Part shown: one piece after another, positions 16,718 through 26,297 of the stretch
Layout: the number at the start of each line of letters is the position of its first letter
How positions within the stretch are numbered: position 1 is the first letter of the stretch
Notes under the pieces: model-generated
What the model was told of the DNA's origin: nothing
The model's database searches: none
What the model saw: only the letters and a program-made list of their open reading frames with translations
NCBI RefSeq assembly: GCF_037969875.1
Contig: NZ_CP150218.1
Location: 2,728,001 to 2,792,000 of the forward strand
Source: Paenibacillus sp. FSL R7-0337
GTDB lineage: Bacteria > Bacillota > Bacilli > Paenibacillales > Paenibacillaceae
Length of the DNA: 64,000 nt
Direction: 5' to 3'
Program-made: the position numbers and the translations under genes

Positions 16718-17293
16718 TTATACAGTCTTGCAGGCGAGCAGGGCGTCCAGCGGCGCGTGATTCTCACCGAAGGCTTCCCGGAATGAAGGATTCTCCGCAT
16801 GGTGAAAGCCCTTCAGTACAGTTACAGCGTAGCCCAGCTTCAGAAAGTCCTCAGGCTCCCATCCGCTCCAGTGCTTCTGGTAGTACTCTCCATGCAGATT
16901 GAAATGGTCCTTCCCCTCCTGCGGGAAGAAGCCCCGCGGTGTAAATACGACGACACGGTTCGCAGCGATGAGCTCCGCCTTACGCAGCAGCTCCTTGCCT
17001 TCACTCATCGAGAAATGCTCCAGCGAATCAATCAGAGTGACCGCTGAGAAGGTTCCCGGCAGGAACAGCTTATCGATATGACCGGCATCGGCATGAACCG
17101 GAATGATATGGGGAGCCTTGTATTTGCGGTGCAGCAGATAAGGCCTGTGGATATCCAGCCCCAGCACCACTGCGGCTTCATACCGCTCCAGCAGCGTACC
17201 GGTACCGCTGCCGATATCCAGTATACTCTCGGAGAATTTCAACTGCTCCAGCAGGACCGGCAGGAAGTCTTTCACTTCGATTTCCCGGTACAT
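16718..17293 (-). CDS. Class I SAM-dependent methyltransferase
   Basis: The 191-residue protein has motif I ILDIGSGTGTLLERY near residue 24, then GLDIHRPYLL and TLIDSLEHFSMSEG, the expected order for a Rossmann methyltransferase. A strong AGGAGGG precedes ATG by seven bases. Lying between two GT2 genes, it probably methylates a sugar or the glycan end, a common way to cap chain length. This substrate is inferred from context only. Confidence 0.85.
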   Translation of the reverse strand: MYREIEVKDFLPVLLEQLKFSESILDIGSGTGTLLERYEAAVVLGLDIHRPYLLHRKYKAPHIIPVHADAGHIDKLFLPGTFSAVTLIDSLEHFSMSEGKELLRKAELIAANRVVVFTPRGFFPQEGKDHFNLHGEYYQKHWSGWEPEDFLKLGYAVTVLKGFHHAENPSFREAFGENHAPLDALLACKTV

Positions 17294-17364
17294 ATGCTCT
17301 CCCTCCTAAGCGTTAATTGCCTTACCTTGGGCTGTGCTGCAGTGCCGGCTGTCCGCTCCGGCAG

Positions 17365-18081
17365 CTAGCCGCCCATGGAGGCAATCAGGGCGCTTAACGG
17401 AGCGTGATAACGGGCACTGGTTGCTGCAGCTTCAGCCATAATGACATCGTAGTGTCTGAGCGTGCCCATTCCCTCATGCCGGCGGTAAGCCGTCAAGGAC
17501 TGGTTCAGCATCACCGGTGCATAACCATTCAGAATCGCCCGGTACCACAGATCATAATCATGGGTATACGGCAGCGCTTCATCGAACATCCCGATGGCTC
17601 CGAAGATCTCCCGCTTGAACATTACCGTACAGCCGTTGATGGGATTGCCGTACAGGAAGCAGCGCAGATATTCAAGCTGGTTCGGGAATACGGCCGCAGC
17701 ATTCAGCTCCATCGCCTGCGAGTTTGCGTTAATGTAGTTGAAGTTGGTGTACGAGATCAGCAAACGGTTCTGTTCCATGAACAGAACCTGATTATTGATC
17801 TTGTCACGATAGAACATATCATCCGAGCTGAGCCAGACTACATAATCTCCCGTGGCATGCCTAATACCATGGTTAAGTGCCGAAGCGGTGCCGCCGTTGG
17901 CCTTGCCCAGATAGTGAATGTAGGGCAGATAAGGGGTAATCCGCTCTGCATGCAGAGTAGAACCGTCATCCACTACGATAATCTCATAAGGCTGCCAGGA
18001 TTGGCTCATAGCGCTCTGCAGCGCCTGCTCAATATAAGGGCAATTGTAAAAAGGAATAACTACGGATACTCTGGGCTTCAT
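17365..18081 (-). CDS. GT2-family glycosyltransferase
   Basis: The 238-residue GT-A enzyme carries VSVVIPFYNCPYIEQALQSA, IIVVDDGSTLHAE, LSSDDMFY and YTHDYDLWYRA. It is the paralogue of 15971-16693. AAGGAAGG lies five bases before ATG, and the start overlaps the upstream epimerase stop by four bases. It belongs to the same minus-strand transcript. Donor and acceptor are unknown. Confidence 0.9.
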   Translation of the reverse strand: MKPRVSVVIPFYNCPYIEQALQSAMSQSWQPYEIIVVDDGSTLHAERITPYLPYIHYLGKANGGTASALNHGIRHATGDYVVWLSSDDMFYRDKINNQVLFMEQNRLLISYTNFNYINANSQAMELNAAAVFPNQLEYLRCFLYGNPINGCTVMFKREIFGAIGMFDEALPYTHDYDLWYRAILNGYAPVMLNQSLTAYRRHEGMGTLRHYDVIMAEAAATSARYHAPLSALIASMGG

Positions 18082-19076
18082 AACAACCTTCCTTCCTTAC
18101 CGGCTCTTGTATAGCGGATTATATCTGCCAGTGAACGGTCCAGCGCAATCTCCGGCTTCCAGCCGGACATAGCAGCATAGTCCCCCGATGCTTCAGGCGT
18201 TCCCTTAGTATCAGCAGATTCAAATGGAGGCTTCGCCGGAACGGCAGATGACAGGGAAGGATTGCCCCGGCTGTGCTCCTCCTGCGGCCCCCAGTCCATC
18301 CTTACCGGAGCCGCAGCATGAGCCAGCAGCTTCGCTGCAATCTCTCCCAGTTCCCGCTCTGTCCCGGAATCGATGCGGTAGATCCTGCCGGTCTCTCCCG
18401 AATCCAGAATGAAGCCATACGCCCTGACCGCATCACGTACATCCAGAAAATCACGCAGCGCATGGCGCGAGGAGAGCCGAAAGGCAGCAGGAGCAGCCGA
18501 TCCGGCTACGGCAGCTGCTTCACTGCGTACAATATGCTGTGCCAGCAGGGAACAGAAGCCGGTGGACGGACCAGGCCCAATCAGGTTCGAGGGCTCCGCC
18601 ATCAGCACCGGCTGTGCAAACAGTGTTCCCCAGGCCAGCGATACCAGCTCTTCCAGCGTCTTACTGAGGCTGTAGGGGTGAGGCGGGTCTGTCGCACCCG
18701 GTCTGTACTTAAGCCGGGAGCCGGCCACCAGAATACGGCTGGCCGGCTGGACACGCAGCGCCTCAAGCAAATATAGAGTAGCCATTACATTGGTTTCCAT
18801 GTAGAGCAGCGGGTCCTGCCAGGACTCCGGGACCGAATTCTTGCCTGCCAGGTGCAGCACCTGATCCGGCTTCACCGCTCCAATCATTGCCGCTACAGCC
18901 CTGCGGTCCCCCAGGTCACAGACAACCTGCTGAACACCCTCCGGGAACAGCCCTGCTTCTGGCTCGCGGCGGACTACAGCAGTCACCTCCGCTCCTCCGG
19001 CGGCAAAATAGGCCACGGCATGCCTGCCGGTAAAGCCGGAAGCTCCGGTAATAAGGAGACGCCGCCGCCCGCTCAT
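18078..19076 (-). CDS. NAD-dependent sugar epimerase/dehydratase (extended SDR)
   Basis: The 332-residue protein has the dinucleotide-binding LLITGASGFTGRHAV at its start, VLHLAGKNSVPESW, and the catalytic YxxxK as PYSLSK near residue 140. An Ala-rich and then Ser/Pro-rich insertion lies near residues 255-300. It resembles GDP-mannose 4,6-dehydratase and RmlB-like enzymes in layout, but the substrate cannot be assigned. It overlaps both neighbours by four bases, which shows tight coupling with the amino sugar genes upstream. Confidence 0.8.
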   Translation of the reverse strand: MSGRRRLLITGASGFTGRHAVAYFAAGGAEVTAVVRREPEAGLFPEGVQQVVCDLGDRRAVAAMIGAVKPDQVLHLAGKNSVPESWQDPLLYMETNVMATLYLLEALRVQPASRILVAGSRLKYRPGATDPPHPYSLSKTLEELVSLAWGTLFAQPVLMAEPSNLIGPGPSTGFCSLLAQHIVRSEAAAVAGSAAPAAFRLSSRHALRDFLDVRDAVRAYGFILDSGETGRIYRIDSGTERELGEIAAKLLAHAAAPVRMDWGPQEEHSRGNPSLSSAVPAKPPFESADTKGTPEASGDYAAMSGWKPEIALDRSLADIIRYTRAGKEGRLL

Positions 19077-19912
19077 GTCGGCAGCTCTGAGCTGCGCATA
19101 AAGCCCTCAAGCTCGCTAAGCATCCGGGGATAGGACGGCAGCTCAATCGTAACATCGCTTCTCGTGCTGATCAGCGTCCGGTCCTGAACTGGTGTCTGCT
19201 GCGGGATGATCTCAACATCCTCTTTATGAAATGCCGCCTGCATCATCTGCAGCAGCTGATATTTGCTTACGGGCTGCGGGTGGGCCAGATGAATCAGCCC
19301 GGAGAGATCCGAGTCCAGTAAGGAGTCGACGGCTTTGGCCAGCTCCAGGGTAGTGACTCCATTCCACATCACGCATTCATATCCGGTTACCCGGCCCTTC
19401 TGGGCCAGGAACCATTCCATGAGGCCGATTCCGCCAGAACGGATCTCAGGCCCGATAATGGAGGTGCGGATCGTAAGATGTCCGGGATCACGCACTTCTC
19501 CAAGACTCTTGGTAAGGGCGTAGACCGAGGTTCCATCCGCGGCATCATCCTCTGTGTATCCACCGCGTGTTCCTTCGAACACGCAGTCGGAGCTGATGTG
19601 GATGAGCCGGGCATGAATCTGGTCCGCTGCCCTCCGCAGGCGGTGGGGCAGGAATCCGTTGACATGGTACGCGCCGATCCGGTCCCGTTCGGCGAATTGA
19701 TTGAGTACCCCCATCGCATTAATAATGCAATGGGGGGAGACGATTTCAACCAGCTTTTCTACACCGGCGATGTCGTCGGCGTCCAGATACAACCCTCCAA
19801 GATCCTTCTTATCCCGGGTTGTATGGAAGATGTGGTGCTTGCCCTGGCGGCGAAAATACTCCGCCAGCATATGACCTGCCATACCATTTCCGCCGAGAAT
19901 AAGGAGCTTCAC
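19073..19912 (-). CDS. RmlD-like nucleotide-sugar reductase
   Basis: The 279-residue SDR has LLILGGNGMAGHMLAEY at the N-terminus, IINAMGVLNQFAE, HISSDCVFEGTRGGY, and the catalytic YALTK. It looks like dTDP-4-dehydrorhamnose reductase. It lies directly after a CapE/WbjB-like dehydratase and is coupled with a UDP-GlcNAc 2-epimerase, the arrangement of UDP-L-FucNAc and UDP-L-QuiNAc pathways. It lacks the C-terminal cupin domain of CapF/WbjC (about 370 residues). Short RmlD-like reductases are known for the L-RhaNAc/L-QuiNAc branch, so that product may be likelier. Confidence 0.82.
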   Translation of the reverse strand: MKLLILGGNGMAGHMLAEYFRRQGKHHIFHTTRDKKDLGGLYLDADDIAGVEKLVEIVSPHCIINAMGVLNQFAERDRIGAYHVNGFLPHRLRRAADQIHARLIHISSDCVFEGTRGGYTEDDAADGTSVYALTKSLGEVRDPGHLTIRTSIIGPEIRSGGIGLMEWFLAQKGRVTGYECVMWNGVTTLELAKAVDSLLDSDLSGLIHLAHPQPVSKYQLLQMMQAAFHKEDVEIIPQQTPVQDRTLISTRSDVTIELPSYPRMLSELEGFMRSSELPT

Positions 19913-20895
19913 TGGAGGAACCCTCCCCGGATCAGGATAGCCTTGATTTCAGCCTGCTCCATCAGATGATTCTCGGAGCTGAAGCTGCTGAAGGACACAT
20001 GGGGGAAATGACGGTAATGCTCCTTCAGCTCCGGCATATCTAGCGTAGGCAGAATAACCAGGTACTGCTCATCGTAGACCACCGTAGTCAGGCTCTCGAA
20101 ATCGCTCATCAGGATCTCATGGATTTTCTCACCCGGGCGGATGCCGGTCTCAATCATACTGACATCCGTCCGCCCGGAAGCTTCGATCAGCACATCCGCC
20201 AAATCCACGATCCGGCAGGTCGGCATGGTCATGACGAAGATCTCGCCGCCGATACTGACATCGGAAGCCTTGAACAACAGGGTAATGGCATCGCGCAGGG
20301 TGAAAAAGAACCGGGTCATGTTCATATCCGTAATCTTTACCTGTCCCTTGTCCTTGATCTGCTTCATGAACAGATGGACCACGCTGCCGTTCGTCCCCAG
20401 CACATTGCCTCCGCGCACGGTAACAAACTTGGTGCCTGAGCCGATCAGATTGGCATAGACGAATAGCTTCTCGCCGATGGCCTTGGTCATGCCGTAGAAG
20501 TTCGACGGATTAGCTGCCTTGTCGGTAGAGATGTAGATCGCCTTCTCCACATTGTTGGCAATCGCCGCTTCAATGACATTCTGTGTACCGACCACATTCG
20601 TCTTGAGTGCCTCGTACGGCTGGTCTTCGCAGACGGGTACATGCTTAAGTGCGGCCAGATGGAAGACATAATCCACCCCCCGGCAGGCTGCCACCAGCGC
20701 ATCCTTGTCACGGATATCGCCGATGATGAAGCTGAGACGCTGATCTTCAAATTCACGGCTCATGGCTACCTGTGCAGACTCACTGCGGGAGAATACGATG
20801 ATTTCTTTGGGATGCTGCGGCAGCAGCTGCCGGATCAGCTCATGCCCCCAGGAACCGGTACCGCCTGTAACCAGAATCCGTTTATTATTGAACAT
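19909..20895 (-). CDS. CapE/WbjB-type UDP-GlcNAc 4,6-dehydratase (polysaccharide biosynthesis)
   Basis: The start at ATG 20895 follows GGAGGG and gives 328 residues. Landmarks are ILVTGGTGSWGHELIRQLL, VFHLAALKHVPVCEDQP, YISTDKAANPSNFYGMTK (catalytic region) and VTVRGGNVLGTNGSVV. These belong to the inverting UDP-GlcNAc dehydratase/epimerase family (CapE, WbjB, FnlA, FlaA1). It should make a UDP-4-keto-6-deoxy-L-sugar that the next gene product reduces. It overlaps the end of the 2-epimerase gene by 11 bases. Confidence 0.9.
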   Translation of the reverse strand: MFNNKRILVTGGTGSWGHELIRQLLPQHPKEIIVFSRSESAQVAMSREFEDQRLSFIIGDIRDKDALVAACRGVDYVFHLAALKHVPVCEDQPYEALKTNVVGTQNVIEAAIANNVEKAIYISTDKAANPSNFYGMTKAIGEKLFVYANLIGSGTKFVTVRGGNVLGTNGSVVHLFMKQIKDKGQVKITDMNMTRFFFTLRDAITLLFKASDVSIGGEIFVMTMPTCRIVDLADVLIEASGRTDVSMIETGIRPGEKIHEILMSDFESLTTVVYDEQYLVILPTLDMPELKEHYRHFPHVSFSSFSSENHLMEQAEIKAILIRGGFLQ

Positions 20896-21979
20896 GCAGG
20901 TTCCCTCCAAGCAGAAATTTAACTACCTTTACCGAGACACCTTGGGCAAGATACCCTTCCGGCGCCTCCCAATCGGGCTTAAGCGACGTCATCAGCACGG
21001 TGCAGCGCAGAATGCTGTTCTGTTCTACCCCGGACACTACATTACTTCCGCAATCGACGGTCTCCGGACGTTCTGTTGTCCGGCGTATGGTCACCGTAGG
21101 TACTCCCATCAGGCAACATTCTTCTTGAACGGTGCCGCTGTCGGTAATGGCGCACAGGGCATAACGTTCCAGATGAACAAAGTCAAAAAATCCGAAGGGC
21201 TCGTGAAACTCCACCAGCGGGTTCATAGTCAGCGGGAACTGCTCCGTAAGCTTGGAGCGTGTACGGGGATGGATGCTGCAGATCAGGCGGAGCTCCAACT
21301 GCTCAGCCACCAGGTTCAGCCCGGTCATAATCTGGAGCAGCGACTCCGGATCATCGACATTCTCGGCCCGGTGCGCGGTCACCAGCAGATACCGGCCGGC
21401 TTCAAGCTTCAGCCGGGACAGGATGTCACTGGCTGCGATCTGCTCTTCGTAATGCGTGATCACCTCATGGATGGGATTACCGGTTAGCACGATACGCTGG
21501 CTGGGGAACCCTTCGCTGAGCAGATGTCTTTTACTCTGCTGGGTATACGGCATATTTATGGTGGAGACGGCATCTATGACACGGCGGTTTTTCTCCTCCG
21601 GCACTTTCAGATCGTAACAGCGGTTGCCTGCTTCCATATGCACCACAGGGATGCCCATCCGCTCGGCCAGAATGGCACACAGCGCACTGTTGGTATCACC
21701 CAGCAGCAGCACGCGGTCCGGCTGCTCCTGGAGCAGAATGCTCTCCAGGCTGCCGAACATGGCGGCCAGCTGGCCCCCGAGTCCGGCCTGCTTATCCTGT
21801 AGCACATAGTCCGGTGCGCGGAGTCCCAGCTCGGCGAAGAATACCCCGCTGAGGCTGGCCGTGAAATTCTGTCCCGTATGCACCAGTACATGCCGATCCG
21901 CATACCGGTCCAGCAGCGGAATGATGACGCTAAGGCGGATGATCTCGGGCCGTGTGCCCAAAATCGTCATGATCTTCAT
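20885..21979 (-). CDS. Non-hydrolysing UDP-N-acetylglucosamine 2-epimerase (WecB/CapG type)
   Basis: The 364-residue protein begins KIMTILGTRPEIIRLS and carries VLVHTGQNF, VLLLGDTNSAL, VVHMEAGNR, PEEKNRRVIDA, VTAHRAENVDD and AITDSGTVQEECCLMGVPT, all hallmarks of the WecB family. In three-gene cassettes with CapE and CapF or RmlD-like enzymes it acts as the final C2 epimerase giving UDP-L-FucNAc or UDP-L-QuiNAc. Alternatively it supplies UDP-ManNAc for another polymer. The context favours the cassette role. Confidence 0.92.
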   Translation of the reverse strand: MKIMTILGTRPEIIRLSVIIPLLDRYADRHVLVHTGQNFTASLSGVFFAELGLRAPDYVLQDKQAGLGGQLAAMFGSLESILLQEQPDRVLLLGDTNSALCAILAERMGIPVVHMEAGNRCYDLKVPEEKNRRVIDAVSTINMPYTQQSKRHLLSEGFPSQRIVLTGNPIHEVITHYEEQIAASDILSRLKLEAGRYLLVTAHRAENVDDPESLLQIMTGLNLVAEQLELRLICSIHPRTRSKLTEQFPLTMNPLVEFHEPFGFFDFVHLERYALCAITDSGTVQEECCLMGVPTVTIRRTTERPETVDCGSNVVSGVEQNSILRCTVLMTSLKPDWEAPEGYLAQGVSVKVVKFLLGGNLHVQ

Positions 21980-22030
21980 GGGTTCACTCCCCTTTGATTA
22001 TGGCCTGCCCTTAGGAACCGGGCAGGCTGC

Positions 22031-23578
22031 TCAGGATGCCTTACGCCGCCGCTTGCTCCGGCGGCTTCCGGCATGGCCCGCGCGGCGCTTCTTGCCGCCG
22101 CCGCTGGCCCGCCTGCGCGCGGAGCCTGCCGCACGCTTCTTACGGCTCTTACGGCGCGGGCTCTTTCCCGCTGCGCCGCTCCGGGACTTGGCGCGGCGCA
22201 GCCTGCCGCGCCGCAACTTCGCGGCCCGCAGCCTTGCAGCGCGGCGCCCGGTCTTCCCCCGCGGCGGCTCTGCCGCGGGGGCGCTCTTCCCGCCCGCCGG
22301 CGCAGCAGCGGGCGGGGCTTCCGGGCCGCCGATGAGCTGCGGCGGCTGGAGGCAGTAGCGGAGATGCCATCTCTCCGCTAAGCCTTGCAGCCGGGCGCGG
22401 TAAGCCGCCGGGCCGTAGACGGCCTCGATGTGCTCCCGCGCCTGCCGGCCAATGCCGGCCGCCATCGCCTGGTCGGCCAGCAGCGCGTTCACCCGCCCGG
22501 CCAGCGCGTCGATATCTCCAGCCGGCACGAGCAGCTCGCCGCAGCCTGCGGCGTTCAGGATCTCCCGCAGGCCGCCGGAATCATAAGCGACGACCGGCTT
22601 GCTGAAGGCATAGCCCTCCAGGGCCGTCATGCCGAAGCCTTCCCGGATCAGGCTGGGGACAACGAGCAGGTCCATCGCGCAGTAAGCGGCCGGCAGACAT
22701 TCTTCATATCCGACGAACCGGAAGCGTGAGGTCAGTCCCTCCAGCTTCACCTTGCGGACACAGCGCTCATAGTAGCTTTTATCCCCCGGAGTCCCCACTA
22801 CGAGGTAGCGGGCATCCGGATGCTGCTGATGCACCAGAACCGCCATCTTGACGAAATGCTCCAGCCCCTTCTCTTTATTAATGAAGGAAGAGACATAGCC
22901 GATCAGCGGGTCTCCCGGGGCAATCTTCAGCTCACTCCGCCGTTCGCCGCGCAGCTTGCTCCAGGCCTCGAACAACAAATCCGCGTCACTCCATGACGGA
23001 GGCAGCTGGGTCACCTTGCTATCGCGGATCTCCTCAGGGAAGCACGCTGCCGCTGTCTGTGAAATCGCCAGAATCTCATCGCTGTGGTTGTGGATCAGCT
23101 CTACGCTGACCGGGGTGTACTCGTTGTCTGTGATGGTCTCTGAGATCTTCCAGATCACCGGTATACCCAGTGACTTCGCCGCGATTGGCGGCAGGGCATG
23201 CACACAAGTGCTGGTGATCACGAAGGACGGGCGGAGCTCCGCAAGCCAATGCGTCAGCTCATGATATTCCCGGCCCTCTTGCAACTTGCGGATATCTGCC
23301 GGAAGACCGGCATAGGGGGTGTACACTCCATAGACCAGCGGAATAGACATCAGCCGGACATGAAGGCCGTAGCTCCGGGCCAGCTGTGTCAGCTTCCCGT
23401 CCTGCGGAGCTACGAGGATACAATTGAAGTAAGGAGACAGCTCCCGGCTGAAGAATAACAGCAGCTTCTCCGCACCCGTAATACTGCGTGTGTTGGAGAC
23501 ATGGGAAAAGAGGACGATCGTCGCTTTGTCGGCCATGTTGTCTCGGTGCTCCTCTGCGAAGGGCTGTGGAGCAGCCAT
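22031..23578 (-). CDS. GT4-family glycosyltransferase with a long basic C-terminal tail
   Basis: The 515-residue protein has a normal GT4 body (about residues 15-405). It contains PLIGYVSSFINKEKGLEHFV, RFRFVGYEECLPAAYCAMDL and SLIREGFGMTALEGYAFSKPV. About 110 residues of Ala/Pro linker follow, then a very Arg/Lys/Ser-rich tail with blocks such as RRKSRKKR and RRSKRRRK. The tail is likely disordered and strongly positive, which is unusual for the family. AGGAGG sits only three bases before the first ATG. A second in-frame ATG at 23536 is possible. It precedes the amino sugar genes in the same run. Confidence 0.85.
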   Translation of the reverse strand: MAAPQPFAEEHRDNMADKATIVLFSHVSNTRSITGAEKLLLFFSRELSPYFNCILVAPQDGKLTQLARSYGLHVRLMSIPLVYGVYTPYAGLPADIRKLQEGREYHELTHWLAELRPSFVITSTCVHALPPIAAKSLGIPVIWKISETITDNEYTPVSVELIHNHSDEILAISQTAAACFPEEIRDSKVTQLPPSWSDADLLFEAWSKLRGERRSELKIAPGDPLIGYVSSFINKEKGLEHFVKMAVLVHQQHPDARYLVVGTPGDKSYYERCVRKVKLEGLTSRFRFVGYEECLPAAYCAMDLLVVPSLIREGFGMTALEGYAFSKPVVAYDSGGLREILNAAGCGELLVPAGDIDALAGRVNALLADQAMAAGIGRQAREHIEAVYGPAAYRARLQGLAERWHLRYCLQPPQLIGGPEAPPAAAPAGGKSAPAAEPPRGKTGRRAARLRAAKLRRGRLRRAKSRSGAAGKSPRRKSRKKRAAGSARRRASGGGKKRRAGHAGSRRSKRRRKAS

Positions 23579-23774
23579 TCACCTCCTAATTTTTAATGCG
23601 CATACTCCATTAACACTCTGCGGTTCACCAACTTAGGACGGGTATATCAGCTGGCAGGCCAACATCTCTGCCCGGTACTCCAGTATATTGAGGGGGCACA
23701 GATGCCGGCACGACACCTGTCCCCTGTGATACGCACATTTTGCTGACAGCCTGTTCTACGATTGCCCTGCTGGC

Positions 23775-24908
23775 TTACCCGTAAATAATAGTGAGCAACT
23801 GACTCAGACGTCTGGTGTACGTATGATCCCTCAGTGTCCGTTCGAAGGCACGGAGGGACATTTCCCGGCGCTCTTCCTCGTGTGTCAGATAGTACTGGAT
23901 TTTGTCCATCAGCTCGCGGGGGCTGGAGAAGGTGTCGATCTCTTCGCCCACCTTGTAGAAGGAACCGAGATCGTCACGGGCATCACTGAGCTGCAGCGTG
24001 CCGCTGGCAGCAATCTCGAACGTACGCGGATTCGGCGATACGGCCGGAATATACAGCGTGTTATTGTTGACAACATCATCGATATGCGAGCGGTGAAGGT
24101 TGATCACAATCTTCGAACCGCTATAGGCTACGGCCGTCTCCTGAGGAGACATCCACTTGCCGATCTCAATCCGCTCGCCATAGAGCGGCGCTTCGGGCAA
24201 CCGGTCCCACCAGATTCCGTTAATGACCGTGTTATAGCTCATCAGCTCCGGCATAATATCGCGGAAGAAATTGATCCGGTTCCAGTAGGCGGATCCGATG
24301 AAGCTGACCTCACGGCTGACCAGTGAACGTCCGATAGTCGGACGGTAATGTTCGCGGTGCGCGGCAAAGGGCAGATAGTGGACCTCCGCGCAGCCAAGGC
24401 CGCGGTAGATCTCTACGCAATTACGCTCCAGTGTGAATACATAGTCATAATGGGCCACAATCTTCATAGTGAAATCGGTGTAATACGGATCATCGGTTAG
24501 CCAGATCGCGGTCTTGATGCCCCGGCCGCGCAGAATGGCTACCTGCTCCAGCGGCAAATCCAGACCATCCAGCACCAGCACCAGGTCGGGACGCTGGGCA
24601 GAAGCCAGCTCCACCAGATTCTGGCGCACATCGGTAATCGTGACCTGAGCTGTTAACCGCTGGAGTGCGAAGAGTACCGCATCATCCAGCGGAGAATAGG
24701 GATAGCCCTTGCCCGAAGCCACGTACATCACATGGATATTCCTTACCGGCTGCGGCTCCTCCGGGCGTCCGTCCAGCACGGCCAGCCGTCCCCGCAGATA
24801 GCCTTCGTCATAACCGCCCTTGAAGCCAGTCAGACGTCCCCGCAACTTCTCTTCCTCCGCAGGGGTTCTCGGCAACGGCGGGGCAGGCATAATAAATTCG
24901 TTGTTCAT
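23775..24908 (-). CDS. CgeB-like glycosyltransferase (spore maturation family)
   Basis: The start at ATG 24908 follows AAGGAG and gives 377 residues. The body resembles CgeB/DUF3880 proteins: PDLVLVLDGLDLP, IKTAIWLTDDPYYTDFT, HYDYVFTLERNCVEIYR, VSFIGSAYWNR and the C-terminal NPRTFEIAASGTLQLSD. Near the N-terminus is a GFKGGYDEGYLRGR stretch with regularly spaced Gly and Tyr that recurs in two other proteins of the window. In B. subtilis CgeB matures the outermost spore layer, so a spore-surface glycan role is likely here. It is paralogous to the next gene upstream. Confidence 0.85.
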   Translation of the reverse strand: MNNEFIMPAPPLPRTPAEEEKLRGRLTGFKGGYDEGYLRGRLAVLDGRPEEPQPVRNIHVMYVASGKGYPYSPLDDAVLFALQRLTAQVTITDVRQNLVELASAQRPDLVLVLDGLDLPLEQVAILRGRGIKTAIWLTDDPYYTDFTMKIVAHYDYVFTLERNCVEIYRGLGCAEVHYLPFAAHREHYRPTIGRSLVSREVSFIGSAYWNRINFFRDIMPELMSYNTVINGIWWDRLPEAPLYGERIEIGKWMSPQETAVAYSGSKIVINLHRSHIDDVVNNNTLYIPAVSPNPRTFEIAASGTLQLSDARDDLGSFYKVGEEIDTFSSPRELMDKIQYYLTHEEERREMSLRAFERTLRDHTYTRRLSQLLTIIYG

Positions 24909-24940
24909 GAGTATTCGCTCCTTTTGATCCATAATGAATT

Positions 24941-26041
24941 TCACCCTCTTGCTGAAGTAAGAACACCCAGTAAATGAGGCAGACGCGAAGTAAAGGTATG
25001 CCGGCGCAGCGTGGTCTGCAGTCCCCGCAGCGCATACTGGCGGCGTTCCTTCTCATGCTTCAGGTAATAATCAATTTTGCGCTTCAGCTCATCGGCAGAA
25101 GCGAAGGTCTCCAGATCCCGGCCCGGCTTGTAGTGAATATCCAGATCCTGACGGATATCAGTCAGCTGCATCGTCCCGCAGGCACTGATCTCATAGGTCC
25201 GGGGATTAATGGAGAGGGACGGAAGCTGGAACGTATTCCGGTTGTCCATCCCTCCTTCCCAGGGCCGGTGGATATTGATAACCAGCTTAGCGCCGCTGTA
25301 GTAATTGGCCGTCTCCTCCGGCGGGATGAAGCCCTCTCTGATGTAAGGAGACAGCTCCTCGAAGTGAGTCAGCCGCTCCCAGAATCCGCCGGCGATCAGC
25401 ACCTTTTTCCCCCGCAGGAAGGGGACCAGTTCATCGAACAGCTCCGTGCGGTTGCGGAAGGCATTACCAATGAACACGACATCATAGTGATATTGTGGTC
25501 CGGTGTGGCGCGGGTAGAACATCTGGGGGTTGACGCACAGCGGAAGGTAGTGCACAGACGCCGTCCCCAGCGAACGGTAGAATTCCACACAGCCCAGCTC
25601 ATGCGTGAACACATAATCATAATGCCGGCAGATAACGGATGTGTCCTCGGTGAAATAAGGATCATCCACAAACCAAATTGCCGCCGGGATCCCCAACTGT
25701 CTTATTGCCATAATTTGTTCCAGATGATTCTCCGGAAATACATGCAGCCCGTTCATCACCAGCACCGCCCCCGGCAATTCGCGCGCTGCCACCTCCAGCA
25801 TGGTTTCCGGTGAACAGATTATCAGCTCGCTTACCAGCAGCCGCAGCGCTTCTGCGACTCCCGTATCGATGGCCTGAAACCCCTGAGGAACATACATCAG
25901 CCTGAACGGCTGGCATTCCCCCACTTCAGGGGTGTTCAGGCGCTTCACGGCTTCGCACAGGCCGAGATGGTACCCTTCCAGATAACCATCCCGGTAATCC
26001 CGTGGAAGCCCGCCTCTCTTTTTTGTTTTCACGGCTTTCAC
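24941..26041 (-). CDS. CgeB-like glycosyltransferase, paralogue
   Basis: The 366-residue protein repeats the layout of its neighbour: AAIWFVDDPYFTEDTS, HYDYVFTHELGCVEFYR, VVFIGNAFRNR and INPRTYEISACGTMQLTD. The N-terminal DYRDGYLEGYHLG again shows spaced Gly/Tyr. The start is GTG. GTG 26041 and GTG 26032 (with AGGGTG six bases upstream) are both possible. It is the first gene of the long minus-strand glycan run. The close pair suggests duplication with different sugar or acceptor specificity. Confidence 0.83.
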   Translation of the reverse strand: MKAVKTKKRGGLPRDYRDGYLEGYHLGLCEAVKRLNTPEVGECQPFRLMYVPQGFQAIDTGVAEALRLLVSELIICSPETMLEVAARELPGAVLVMNGLHVFPENHLEQIMAIRQLGIPAAIWFVDDPYFTEDTSVICRHYDYVFTHELGCVEFYRSLGTASVHYLPLCVNPQMFYPRHTGPQYHYDVVFIGNAFRNRTELFDELVPFLRGKKVLIAGGFWERLTHFEELSPYIREGFIPPEETANYYSGAKLVINIHRPWEGGMDNRNTFQLPSLSINPRTYEISACGTMQLTDIRQDLDIHYKPGRDLETFASADELKRKIDYYLKHEKERRQYALRGLQTTLRRHTFTSRLPHLLGVLTSARG

Positions 26042-26297
26042 CCTGCCCCGTTAGATTCTCAAGACAGTAGTACTATATGCGGAGTCAGCATCCGCCTCAT
26101 GGACATCTGTCTGTATTGCGGCGAAATTGGCATATGCCCCCCGGCCTTTCGCCCGCTTGGCCCGAACCCTTGCAGATTTCATCCACTCTCGTCCATGCAG
26201 AGGCCGGGTCTGCACTCTGAAGCTTACTCAGGTACTTTGCGGGGACCCCATGAATCATCTACAATTAGAGGAAAACCTACTGAGGAGGCACGAAGAT

